In this document: in pieces, positions 35,677-45,654 of the stretch
Position numbering within the stretch: the stretch's first letter is position 1
Layout: the number at the start of each line of letters is the position of its first letter
Source of the DNA: Lindgomyces ingoldianus
Lineage: Eukaryota; Ascomycota; Dothideomycetes; Pleosporales; Lindgomycetaceae
Direction: 5' to 3'
Assembly: GCF_010093535.1 (NCBI RefSeq)
Contig: NW_022985180.1
Coordinates: 255,748 to 319,747 of the forward strand
Length of the DNA: 64,000 bases
Program-made: the position numbers and the translations under genes
The notes under the pieces: generated by a model
Told to the model about the DNA's origin: nothing
The model's input: the letters and a program-made list of their open reading frames with translations, nothing else
Databases searched by the model: none

Positions 35677-36666
35677 ATGTACGGAAAAGGTCTCGCGCTT
35701 CTCGCGCTGGTTACCGCCGCGCAGGCACACATGCACTTATTTTTCCCACCGACGCTTAAGGGTGATAACAATCCTTTCACCAAAGGCGATGCAGATCCCC
35801 TTCTCAATTACCCGTATGGTTGCTGTGGAAAGCCCAGTCCCGGGCCCTGCAAAGGCCATCTTGGACTCCTCGATACCGACGAAGGAAAGCCGGTCGTCAC
35901 GTGGCAAGCCGGGCAGAAGGCCAACTTCTCCCTGTCAGGGTTGCAAATCAACACACCAACAGAAAATCCGTATGGAGGCAATCACTTCGGCGGGTCGTGT
36001 CAGGTGGGCCTAAGCTTGGATAAAGGCAAGACATTCAAGGTCGTCAGCACCTGGCAAGGTAACTGCCCTCTTCGTGAAGGCGGAGAGGACCCTGCCAACC
36101 AAGTGTTTGACTTTGTGGTGCCGGCAGACGTACCCGCAGGGAACGCAGTCTTTGCGTGGACGTGGGTGAATCGAGAAAAGGAGTTCAACATGAATTGCGC
36201 AAGCGTCGCAATCGCTGGCGGAAATGGCGAGAATCAACAGCAACCTGCTGCCTCCTCTAGCGCTCCAGCCCCTTCAAAGACCCAGTCCGCTCAGCATCCC
36301 GAATCGACCGGCGCGCAATACACGCTGAAGAGCTGCACCTGCGAGTGTCCGTCTCAGACCTACACCGACTCGTGTCAATGCACGTGCGAGTCCCCAGCTG
36401 TGAGCCGGCGGCTTGTTGAGCGTGAAGCTCTCACCCTGCATAAGCGCCGTCTGCAGCATGCTGAAAAAATGAAAGCACCCGTCCGACGTACAGAGGCCGT
36501 GGCCTTCAAGTCTCGACCTGACATGTTGATTAATATTGACTGGAAGGATAAGGAAGACGGCCAGTGCCACTCAGCGGGTAGTCCGTACGAACTCAAGTTC
36601 CCGGACCCGGGACCTACTGTTGTCCAAGGCGACGGCGAGTATCAGCTCAAGGAGCCTACTTGCTGA
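35677..36666 (+). CDS. AA11-like lytic polysaccharide monooxygenase with Cys-rich C-terminus
   Basis: An intronless 329-residue secreted protein. The ATG at 35677 gives the signal peptide MYGKGLALLALVTAAQA, cut before HMHLFFPPTLKG, so histidine becomes residue 1 as the copper histidine brace requires. A second histidine is in GGNHFGGSCQVGLSLDKGK. Other family blocks are PYGCCGKPSPGPCKGHLG, TWQGNCPLREGG, and DVPAGNAVFAWTWVNREKEF followed by NMNCASVAI. These resemble AA11 (chitin-active) LPMOs, which oxidatively cleave crystalline polysaccharide outside the cell; substrate is unproven. After a Ser/Pro/Gln linker (~residues 185-215) comes a Cys-rich segment (SCTCECPSQTYTDSCQCTCE) and a basic tail with KR sites. 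This is not a standard carbohydrate-binding module that I know. The frame opens upstream at a TTG (35641), which is not a start. Confidence 0.88.
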   Translation: MYGKGLALLALVTAAQAHMHLFFPPTLKGDNNPFTKGDADPLLNYPYGCCGKPSPGPCKGHLGLLDTDEGKPVVTWQAGQKANFSLSGLQINTPTENPYGGNHFGGSCQVGLSLDKGKTFKVVSTWQGNCPLREGGEDPANQVFDFVVPADVPAGNAVFAWTWVNREKEFNMNCASVAIAGGNGENQQQPAASSSAPAPSKTQSAQHPESTGAQYTLKSCTCECPSQTYTDSCQCTCESPAVSRRLVEREALTLHKRRLQHAEKMKAPVRRTEAVAFKSRPDMLINIDWKDKEDGQCHSAGSPYELKFPDPGPTVVQGDGEYQLKEPTC

Positions 36667-37370
36667 AAAGAATACATCTTTAAGACGAAGGGTGTTGAGC
36701 ACCCTGCCTTATGAGCGGCTGCAATATCATGTCGCGGGCTCTTTATTCGGTGGAGTAGAATGGAGTGGAATGGTATATTTGACGCATTTTCTTGTTCAAT
36801 ACTTGTGTTCGCTTCTCACTTCCCTTTATGTCTGGGTTTCTAGTCTTATGTAAATGACTTGTACCCACTTGTACTGTTTCTGATTCCTTCCTTCATTAAA
36901 TCTTGTTCTCGTTGTAAGTTAAGTGTTTAGGTGGAAATGACAAAAGTTATGGATGGGAACTACACTTCATGAAAGTCTCCTGTCTAAATTCTCTACATAA
37001 GGCACGATTTAACTTTCGCCCAAGTCGCCCTTAGTCCCTGTAGCTGTTCATCATCATTTTACAGGGGGTGTCAAGCAGAAAAACGCATCCTGGAAGGTGT
37101 CGTAGCGTATCAGCAAAGCTTTATGTACTATAGAGACTTCACCTCACTTATGTCCCAAACCACCACGATCTTAAAATTGGGTTAGAGTGCACCTTGACGT
37201 GTATTTGCTTCTTAAAGAAATCAAAGGGTGACCGCACAACGCCACGCTAATTGCAAACCAGAGTAAACGGAGCTAGAACCAGAACCAGATATTGCTTGTC
37301 AGCCATCTTCTCCCCGAACTTCGGTCGTTCTCTGCCTCATTACTCCTCCCTCCCACCTAATGCCTCACGC
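36667..37370. other. intergenic between convergent genes
   Basis: The 3' flanks of the LPMO (+) and hemerythrin (-) genes. AT-rich stretches with TTTATG/AATAAA-like elements are seen, but no gene. Confidence 0.5.
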
Positions 37371-38201
37371 TCAAGCCCCAACAAACAAACCCCTAGGCCT
37401 GCCATCAAACCCACAAGCTGCAAACCTCCACCAGTCTCCCTTAACCCTCCCAAAAACATTCCTAAGCACCCACCCTACGGGCGTCGGAATCGGTGGGAAA
37501 TGATGCACCCCACCCTCAAACGTAACGTCATGATTTAACAAAAATGCCGGCAACTGGGTGGTCTTCGACATGCTTCCCATCACCTTATCCGCCTCTTTCT
37601 GCGTGAGGGCCTTGAGATCGAGAGAGTCTCCAAATTGGGAGAGGGAGAGCAGAGAAGGAATTTCATCGACGAGATGGATGGATAGTGGGACGAGGAAGAC
37701 GTCCATGAGTTGCACACACTTCTCGCCGCTAAATTTCTCCGTCCCCGTGCCGGAATTCAGCGCTTTCAGCCACTCGCCCCAAGCGTGGAAGCCCGAGTGA
37801 AACGCTTCGTGCTGCTTGACGTTACCGTCCATAAGTCCTTTAATCCCCGTCGCTTCCTCGATCGCGGGGAATAAATACGTTTCTTCCCCATGGTGATGCA
37901 CTTCGAGTCCCTGGTAACAAGAATAGGAGTACGAGATGAAGGATGAGTAATCGGCAGGTTGGACGTATGGGGCCTGTTTGTAGATACTGTTGAAGGCGCG
38001 GGCGATGCAGTTGTGGACGAGGGCCATTTCGGAGGCGACAAAAGTATATTGGTCGGTCTGGAGAGTGATGTTAGTTGGGCGGGGAGAAGGGAGAGAGGGC
38101 TGACTTACAGCACCGGTTTTCGAGAACGGGGTCGAGATTAGTTGCATGGGGCCGTCTTCCCAGCCGTATTTGGGGGTTGAAGTGGAGGTTGTGGAGAACA
38201 T
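37371..38201 (-). CDS. hemerythrin/HHE cation-binding domain protein
   Basis: Two exons, 38201..38109 and 38057..37371, give 259 residues. The 51-nt intron (GTAAGT...CTCCAG) is a multiple of three and contains no stop, so the frame also reads straight through; canonical splice signals and loss of homology support splicing. The start at 38201 (MFSTTSTSTPKYGWEDGPM) is the first ATG; the frame continues upstream to a GTG only. HHE-type ligands lie on a four-helix bundle: MALVHNCIARAFN, GLEVHHHGEETYLFP, VKQHEAFHSGFHAW and LSIHLVDEIPSLLSLSQF. This family binds di-iron and in fungi is mostly uncharacterised, with proposed roles in iron, O2 or NO handling. The C-terminal ~70 residues (HHFPPIPTPVGWVLRNVFGR) are typical of a fungal subgroup with a membrane-leaning tail. 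Confidence 0.9.
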   Translation of the reverse strand: MFSTTSTSTPKYGWEDGPMQLISTPFSKTGAVSQPSLPSPRPTNITLQTDQYTFVASEMALVHNCIARAFNSIYKQAPYVQPADYSSFISYSYSCYQGLEVHHHGEETYLFPAIEEATGIKGLMDGNVKQHEAFHSGFHAWGEWLKALNSGTGTEKFSGEKCVQLMDVFLVPLSIHLVDEIPSLLSLSQFGDSLDLKALTQKEADKVMGSMSKTTQLPAFLLNHDVTFEGGVHHFPPIPTPVGWVLRNVFGRVKGDWWRFAACGFDGRPRGLFVGA

Positions 38202-39597
38202 TTTGGTATTATAGATTGGAACTGAGCTGGGAATGGAGACAGAGGATAATGAGATGATTGATATAAGAGACACCTAAGAAAGGAGATATGCTGAATTCTG
38301 TCTACCGAATGAGACTCTGCTGTATTTGATTGAGGTGGTCTCCTACTCCTCGACTCTCATCCCTCTTTATATAACTCTTCTTCATCCTCTATCCTTCAGC
38401 TATGAGCTCGGAAACCTCGACACGAAGTGTATCCTTTCTTTCTTCGTGTCTCTAGCCATTTGCAGAGCTCTTGAGTGGAAGTACATTCCAGATTGGGTCC
38501 CTATCCCACACCGTTTACGAAACGCACCTGCGGGATCTGTGAGGCGTTGGGGCTTTGCTCAGGTGGCATGGTTTCTCTGTAAAATGCGTTCATGGAGCGG
38601 TGACTCGGTCTCTGGTTAACGGCCGCAAGGCCCTTGAGGCTGGAGTTGAGGCTGGGCAGGCACAAGGCTGAGCAAGCTTCTCTTGGCAATGCCAATAACA
38701 GGCTGGTTAATACCGCGACAAGTTTCCAGAAGCATACGCCAAGATTGGTGCTAGCGTTGCTGCACCGACGCTTTAAGGATGGATATACCTTGTGGCGTCG
38801 AGCTGAGCGGTCAGCTGCAACATGTAACGCGCGTAAAAACATGCGAAATGGGTGGATTGTGATGCTGTTCGAAGGAGTTGGATTATTCTTGTGTATTTTT
38901 GGCTTACGAATGGTGATTCCCAGGAGAGGAATGAGGAATGAGGCATGAGGAGGGAGCAGGCACTACAGATCGCAATGTTGTAAGCTATTTAGTGTTTCCT
39001 CTATCCTAACAAAGTTAGTTGGTTTACTTTATGCGACGATACTTGGGGAACAATGTACGGAGCATGTCCCTCTGCTCTCCAACTCTGAAAATGCATTTGG
39101 CTCTTGTGCGCATTCTGTCCAGCCCTCGCGTTCAGTTCACTAAAGGGATTCGTTTCTAGCCTCGCTTGCAGCCTCGCTTGCGTAATGAGGAGCTTGTTAG
39201 CGAGAAGTTTGTGGCTGGTGGTATCGTGGTTTACCACGGCTGTAACCAAGGATCAGTCCGTGATGGCTTCCTTTGAGCTGAAATTCAAAGGAGTGAGAAA
39301 TAAGGCTTGGGAAGGAGGGACCGCGACAATTTCATGCGCCATTATGGGAAGAAGTCTTCCGGACAACCAGGAGAAAGCTGATTGAATTAAAGTGAATGGT
39401 CCAAATTTATGCAGTTTCAGTATCTCGTTAACTCGCTAACTCGTCCACCACCACAACGGTGAGGGGTGGCCGCGCTTTCTACATACAGGCTTATGCCTTG
39501 GGTTTGTCCATATAGCGCAGATGATCCATTCGCTGTGACTCGGATTACGTCCATTAGTAACCTATTCGCCGGAATCTGTCCTGTCCAGAAGCGGACT
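38202..39597. other. 1.4-kb intergenic region
   Basis: Short frames on both strands (for example 38501-38842 minus, 38634-38948 plus) lack motifs. No gene is supported. It contains the hemerythrin gene promoter on its left side and the LEU2-type gene 3' flank on its right. Confidence 0.5.
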
Positions 39598-40995
39598 CTA
39601 TTGCTTGAGAAGCTTTTCGAGCTCAGCAGCAACCGCGTCACCAACTTCTGCCGTTTTTGAGGTTCCGCCAATGTCGGCTGTTCGGATACCGTTCTCGATA
39701 ACGATCTTGGTAGCCTCGTCGATCTTTCGGGCGATATCTGGCTGGCAGAGGGAGTACTTGAGCATCATGCTCATTGAGAGAATAGTTGCGACGGGGTTGA
39801 CGACGCCTTGGCCTGCGATGTCGGGAGCGGACCCTGTATAGAATGAGCACCTGGATAAAAGAGGAGCGAAATGTACGTACCGTGAATGGGCTCATAGATG
39901 CCATTGATCTTGGTCTTGCCGTCCGGGATGCCACCCAAGCTAGCACTGGGCAAGAGCCCCAGACTGCCTGGAATCACGCTGGCCTCGTCGCTGATGATGT
40001 CGCCGAACAGATTGCTGGTGACAACGACTCCATTCAGTGCATTTGGGCTCTTGATCATGAGCATGGCCGCCGAGTCGATGAGATGTGTACCACATTTGAG
40101 AGTTGGGAACTCGTCTTTCATGATGCGTTCGAAGGTCTTCCGCCATAGTCTCGACGTGGCCAGCACGTTAGCTTTATCCAAGCTCCATACCGGTACCGGC
40201 GGATCTTCCACTAAAGCAAGGCTGCCGGCTAACCGCACCACTCGTTCAACTTCTTCCACCGAGTACGGTTCGGTGTCGAGAGCCTTGCCGTCGCCGTCGT
40301 CCTCCTTCCTGTCGCCAAAGTATATGCCACCCGTCAGCTCGCGAACGATGGTGAAGTTGACGCCTCTGCAGATCTCGGCCTTGAGGGGTGATATATTGAC
40401 GAGGGATTCCGAGGCGAAGAAGCAGGGTCGCAGATTCCCGAATGTGCCGAGTTCTTTGCGGAGACGGAGGATGCCTTGTTCGGGGCGGACTTTGCCGGTA
40501 CCCCATTTCTGCACGCCATTGTCAGCGCTCGTGAAGGGGAAAAAGGATATCAAAGTGAGAAACACATACAGGCCCGCCCACGGCTCCGAGAATGATGGCG
40601 TCTGCTGACTTTGCTGCAGCGAGGGCGTCATCGGTCAGTGGGCTCCCGTGGGCGTCGATAGAACACTAGATTGCAGGTCAGAGGACGGGTTCGATGCTCC
40701 GATGGGCAGCCAATGGCCTTACTCCTCCAAAAAGGTGCTCCTGAAAGTTGAACTTGACATCCGAGTGGGTTGCAACGACGTTCAGGACCTTGACTGCTTC
40801 TGCAATGACCTAGGCCAAATGGTGAGCTTCTCGAAGAAAAACATTGCCTAAGAGAATTATTGGGACTAAAAAGTAATTTACCTCAGGACCAACGCCGTCA
40901 CCTAGAGTCTATGTATCAGCAATGGCAGCGCACGAGGCAGCAGAAGCGGCGGGGGCATTCTCACCGCCAAAAACTACAATATTGAACGAAGGCAT
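39598..40995 (-). CDS. leu2: 3-isopropylmalate dehydrogenase
   Basis: Six exons: 40995..40965, 40901..40882 (only 20 nt), 40809..40723, 40665..40570, 40508..39881 and 39833..39598, giving 365 residues, the usual length. It oxidatively decarboxylates 3-isopropylmalate with NAD+ in leucine biosynthesis. Diagnostic blocks are the N-terminal [59 protein letters not shown] and [14 protein letters not shown]. The metal/substrate-binding region follows ([34 protein letters not shown]), then [21 protein letters not shown]. Every junction is GT-AG and in phase. A frame running past the last intron donor (ORF to 39771) is not the true C-terminus; the spliced end is [10 protein letters not shown]. The divergent neighbour is tRNase Z. 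Confidence 0.96.
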
Positions 40996-41667
40996 GGCCG
41001 TAAATGCGACATGAAGAATTGTAGAAGGAGGAGAGGGACATGTGCATCACGCCCCTCATACCCCGCCGGGAGCCGCCCTGCGCCGATGTCGGAGAGGGCT
41101 GAGCCGAGGCTTGGCGCGGCTCGATGCCAAGACGCAATTCTGCCAGGACATACCGCCTTTTGAAAAGTTCCGAGAAGCCTTCCTAGGTAGGTAGACCACT
41201 GGGTCAAGCTACCACGTCATATTAAGTCCCTGCCTTCACGGAATTTGCCTCTCTGACCATTCACTGATGCTGTGCATGTACACTCTGTCAAATTGGCTCC
41301 TATCCCAATCACCGCTTGGCGCCTCACCACATCTCTGAGCCCACTACAACACCAGCGAGCGCGCTCTCTCCGCACCTTCACGTCCACCGCTGCGAGCTCG
41401 GGCTACTGGGATGCAGTGTTGCGGGGGCTGAATAAGCTAGCCCGCAAAACTCGAGAACAGGTCCAGGTCCAGGTCCAGTACTCTCCACTCACACGGGTCC
41501 GTCCTTCTCGACGGTTGCCTAACCCCGCAACTCGAAGGCAAACCCAGGCATCTCCTCCATATCGAAGGTCACGTTGGCCGCGTACCCTACTACAGCCTCT
41601 TCGACCTAATCGACGACGTAGGGAACACGTCGACCCCAAGGAAATCGTCTCCGGCTACATCGATCCA
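40996..41667. promoter_or_regulatory. divergent promoter region and ATG-less leader of tRNase Z
   Basis: The interval separates the minus-strand LEU2-type start (40995) from the plus-strand tRNase Z. From 41257 the tRNase Z frame is already open but has no ATG until 41668; see the tRNase Z entry and findings. No confirmed Leu3-type site: GCCGGGAGCCGCC near 41060 is only a partial match. Confidence 0.5.
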
Positions 41668-44600
41668 ATGGAGGCGTCCATTCAGATTATCACTACCCCC
41701 ACGGCTGATACTCCAGGCACAACCATTGTCCTACACACCATCAAGAAACAGTACCTTTTTGGCAATGAATCGGAAGGTACGCAGCGGGCAGCTACCCAGA
41801 TGGGAGTTCGGTTGCTTAAGGTTCAGGACTTTTTTATCACAGGTAGGACGGAATGGAGCAACATGGGTGGATTGATAGGGATGATCCTAACTCTGGCTGA
41901 TTCAGCCAATTCGGCATACCAGACCCTGATGGACAATTATCGGGCCAAGGCTAAGACGGCAAAATCAATTGCTGAGCCTCAGCAGCAGGTGCTGAATCTC
42001 TACGGTCCCCCAAATATAAAACAGTTCCTCGCAACATGTAGAAGATTTATCTTCCGGAAGGGTATGCCCCTTACTGTGGAGGAATTCACGGACAAATCAC
42101 CCGCCAAGGATGCAAAGGGCGAGATTTTGCCTACCTGGCAGGACAGCAATATCAAAGTATGGGCATTGCCGATTCGATCCTCGATCCAAACTCACGATTC
42201 TGAAGGCGAAGCCGCGCTTGCTTCGAGAAGGGAGATATTTGAGAAATACCTCAATAGTTTTGAGGACCAAAGAGCATCTGCTTTCGAGAGTGCCGAAGAC
42301 CGAGAACTTAGATATGACCGGATTCGAACGACCGTCCTTAAACACATGTTCAACTCGGACTGGAAATTCGACACCTTGGTCGAGAAGCACATCTCGGAAG
42401 TCGAGATGCCGACTGCAATATACATTCGAAATCCAGATACCAAACAATTGGAGAATTATCGAGGACCGCGACCCGGTGGAGCTGATCCTCTCCCAGACCT
42501 CAAGGTATTGACGCGAACACCCTGGCCTGGTGCGTTGGTCCAAGGTCTACCTCCAACAGTACCCGCTTCAGAGTCTATGTCCTATATTGTTCGGACCCAT
42601 CCAATGCGCGGAAAGTTCGATCCTAACCGCGCAAAAGAGCTTGGAGTCAAACCAGGTCGCGACTTCGCTACTCTTACGACAGGAGCAAGTGTACGAAATG
42701 CAAAGGGAGAGACAATCACCTCTGATATGGTTCTAGGTCCAGAGCGACCAGGACAAGGTTTTGCCGTGCTTGATGTTCCTTCCGTTGAGTATATCGAGCC
42801 TGTTGTCAATCGAGAGGAGTTGCTGTCATGTAGTGTCATGCAGGACGTTCAAGCTTGCATATGGATTCTTGGACCAGGCGTCTCGGGACATCCTATTCTT
42901 CAACAGTTTATGCAGAGGCTGGATCAAGTGAAGCACATCATCTCCTCCCTTGATACATGTCCGAACAGGTTGGCGCTAGAATCTGTAGCTGCTCAAACGA
43001 TTCGCCTCGGGCAGGTCGATGCAGAGAGATACCACACACCATTCCACGACAACACAGCGGTTCCCCAGAAAAGCTTACATTCCATTGCTATCCATGATGT
43101 TGTGTCACCACCTAATGCTACGGCTGCCGATAAAGGCATGAAGATTCAATTAATGCCTAGATTCTATTTCCACGAAGAGCAGGTCGTACCACTCTTAGAC
43201 ATTCCTGCTGTTGAGCAGGCAACCCCTCCAGAGATCCTCGAACTGGCTAAAGCGGCTCGGAAGGCAATAGAACAAGACCATGATGCTCTTCAAGAATGGA
43301 GACAGAAAATCCCGCGTCCTAATACCGAGGTCATTACTCTCGGGACTGGATCTGCGCTCCCTTCAAAGTACCGCAACGTATCAGCGACGCTTGTTCGAGT
43401 ACCGGGTGTTGGAAACTACCTCTTCGATTGTGGCGAAAATACTTTAGGCCAGCTTCAGCGAGTCTTTGATCCCGAGGAACTTGTTGATGTGCTTCGAAAT
43501 CTACGACTGATATGGATTAGCCATCTTCATGCGGACCATCACTTGGGAACTACATCTGTCATTAAAGCTTGGTATGGAGTAGTGCATAGCAGTGTTCCTG
43601 TTAGAACGCCCCCAATTATAGCATCCATTCCGACCGTTACTCACATGTACGGATTGTCGGTAATTTCACATGAAGGCATGCTTGGATGGCTCCACGACTA
43701 TTCGTCGGTAGAAGACTTTGGCTATAGCCGCATTCTGCCTCTTCAGATCTCTCCTGTGCTGTCTGGAACCGATTCAGGCTCCGTCCTCGAGTTGTGTCCG
43801 ACTCTACGACACCCAACATATGACGGCGAACATATCCTCAGGCAACGAGATTACGAGACCGTTCTTGGGCTGTCAGATATCCAAGCCTGTCTAGTCGCCC
43901 ACTGTCGAGGCGCCATGGCAGTTTCAATAACATTTCCGAAGCTACTTTCTGAACCTGATCCGCTCAAGATCTCTTATTCAGGAGACTGCAGGCCCAGCAT
44001 GAAGTTCGTTGAAATCGGTCGCAACAGCACGGTCCTAATCCACGAAGCGACTTTCGATGACGAGCTCCTGGGCGACGCAAAGGCTAAGAAGCATTCTACA
44101 ACATCAGAAGCTCTGGGCATCGGAGCGAAAATGAACGCTAAAGCGGTGGTCTTGACGCACTTCAGTCAACGGTACCAGAAGATTCCAGTACTAGAGACAG
44201 TTGATAATGGTGAGCAAGAGGATCCACTCCTAGGTCCAAATGGTGCAGAAGATGTGACAGAAGAGGCGGTGGTGGAGGAAGACGTTGATGTTGATGTTGG
44301 CTTGATGGCAGATAATATGGATATGGTGACCGCTAATGCTACTTCATCCGCTTCCGTACGCCAACACTCACATCCGCGTCCCCATCCCCATTCCCATTCG
44401 CAACATCAAGAAACGAATCAAGAGTCCAACGAACAAGTTATCAAAGTCCACTCTAAAGACATGAAAGTCGCAATCGCATTCGACTACATGCGCGTCAAAA
44501 CCGGCGATATTGCGCAACTGGAGAAGTTTACGCATGCCCTAAGTAAGCTTTTTGCGAACCCCGAGGAAGAAAAGGGTGAGAGTGATGAGAGTGAGAGGAA

Positions 44601-44670
44601 TGGGAATGGGAAGAAGACGAGTCTGGATGGGCAGAGCGGGAAGAAAAAAAAGGCGAAAAGGAATAATTAG
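41668..44670 (+). CDS. trz1: long-form tRNase Z (ELAC2/Trz1 family)
   Basis: An intronless frame of 1000 residues from ATG 41668, where the conserved N-terminus begins (MEASIQIITTPTADTPGTT). Long-form tRNase Z endonucleases remove the 3' trailer of nuclear and mitochondrial pre-tRNAs. The N-terminal half keeps the degenerate beta-lactamase fold and the TGRTEWSNMGGLIGMILTLA block. The C-terminal half carries the active site: TLGTGSALPSKYRNVSATLV, the Zn signature ISHLHADHHLG, SYSGDCRPS, IHEATFDDEL and the late block AVVLTHFSQRYQKIP, interrupted by an acidic, His-rich loop (~44220-44410), then VAIAFDYMRVK. The tail is Lys-rich and probably nuclear. The same frame extends 5' to 41257 without an ATG and encodes an Arg-rich, acid-poor stretch that looks like a mitochondrial presequence. 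Confidence 0.93.
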   Translation: MEASIQIITTPTADTPGTTIVLHTIKKQYLFGNESEGTQRAATQMGVRLLKVQDFFITGRTEWSNMGGLIGMILTLADSANSAYQTLMDNYRAKAKTAKSIAEPQQQVLNLYGPPNIKQFLATCRRFIFRKGMPLTVEEFTDKSPAKDAKGEILPTWQDSNIKVWALPIRSSIQTHDSEGEAALASRREIFEKYLNSFEDQRASAFESAEDRELRYDRIRTTVLKHMFNSDWKFDTLVEKHISEVEMPTAIYIRNPDTKQLENYRGPRPGGADPLPDLKVLTRTPWPGALVQGLPPTVPASESMSYIVRTHPMRGKFDPNRAKELGVKPGRDFATLTTGASVRNAKGETITSDMVLGPERPGQGFAVLDVPSVEYIEPVVNREELLSCSVMQDVQACIWILGPGVSGHPILQQFMQRLDQVKHIISSLDTCPNRLALESVAAQTIRLGQVDAERYHTPFHDNTAVPQKSLHSIAIHDVVSPPNATAADKGMKIQLMPRFYFHEEQVVPLLDIPAVEQATPPEILELAKAARKAIEQDHDALQEWRQKIPRPNTEVITLGTGSALPSKYRNVSATLVRVPGVGNYLFDCGENTLGQLQRVFDPEELVDVLRNLRLIWISHLHADHHLGTTSVIKAWYGVVHSSVPVRTPPIIASIPTVTHMYGLSVISHEGMLGWLHDYSSVEDFGYSRILPLQISPVLSGTDSGSVLELCPTLRHPTYDGEHILRQRDYETVLGLSDIQACLVAHCRGAMAVSITFPKLLSEPDPLKISYSGDCRPSMKFVEIGRNSTVLIHEATFDDELLGDAKAKKHSTTSEALGIGAKMNAKAVVLTHFSQRYQKIPVLETVDNGEQEDPLLGPNGAEDVTEEAVVEEDVDVDVGLMADNMDMVTANATSSASVRQHSHPRPHPHSHSQHQETNQESNEQVIKVHSKDMKVAIAFDYMRVKTGDIAQLEKFTHALSKLFANPEEEKGESDESERNGNGKKTSLDGQSGKKKKAKRNN

Positions 44671-45644
44671 GAGGCAGGGATTTGGATTTGTATGATAGTG
44701 CTGCTGTAAGGATATGTATATGATATAGAATTGGATGCGTTCTTGGTGTGTCGGAGGCGGAGATTTGTGGCATTTGATAGAGTCAGCATATGATAACAAG
44801 TCAATGAGGATTATGCCGTAAATACAAGAGGTATTAAATATCATTCCAGCATCAGCCGTGTTATTGTCTACATTATTAATGGTAGCAGCACTTAGTTTCG
44901 AGAGCTCAAATACCTTCTCGTTCCCTTCCAAGGCTTGTCAATACAAGGATTCCGCCTCTTAAGACTTTGCCTGCGGCTGCTTACGACGGTATCTCCCACA
45001 CCTATCGTACGTTGAACAAACCAGTTACGAATGAACGCTGAATCGGACAATGTCGTTAGAGTCAATTACTATAAAACTTGTTCTCGGAACGTTTTCGATT
45101 CGACCGGTTCAGGCCCATATGAACCTTCCGGTTCGACTCAAAACTGTTTGTCGCCACCCGTAGTCCCAGCCGATCCTTTTGGCTGTGCCTCCAATCCACT
45201 GCCTTGCCATGCTCCTGTTAGCAGTGCATTAGACGGAGCATCTTCATCTCTTACCAGCAGTCCAAACCCATACTGGGGCCTCAGCCTCTTGATCATGCAA
45301 TTGCTTCGGGGTCGCGGGAGGTGGATCCATGACCAGCGCCGATGCTACTACAATGTTTAGAGGCACGTAAAGAAGAGGCATGAAGTTATAGTTGGATTAT
45401 GGACTAGGAGAGTGTGAAGGTTGGTCAGCCCGCTCCAGGGTGGTTGGGGAGCAAGGCGGTTGAGATCTTCTAGCAGTCCTTACTGAGCTGCTGCTGCCGT
45501 GTCATGCAGCCTTGCTCAGCCCACCCCGCCGCAGCTCTCTTCCTACCCTCATTTTCTCTCATTAGCCTTGTACCCTCACGGAACAGGAGGCTCACTTGCT
45601 ACACTGAGGCTTCCAAGGAATCGACAGGCTGATTCAGGCTCACT
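44671..45644. other. intergenic, nothing recognised
   Basis: tRNase Z 3' flank and unremarkable sequence. A 109-residue frame at 45031-45360 (+) is Pro/Ser/Cys-rich without a signal peptide or known motif and is not supported. Confidence 0.5.
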
Positions 45645-45654
45645 GCATACCTCC
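45645..45654. repeat. target site duplication, left copy (GCATACCTCC)
   Basis: Ten-base direct repeat identical to 46846-46855, directly outside the inverted repeats of the element between them. Confidence 0.92.

Noticed and set aside
39898..40608. 236-residue plus-strand frame
   Set aside because: Antisense shadow of the main LEU2-type exon.
41050..41080. Leu3-type CCGG-N4-CCGG operator upstream of the LEU2-type gene
   Set aside because: Only half of the palindrome matches (GCCGGGAGCCGCC); too weak to call.
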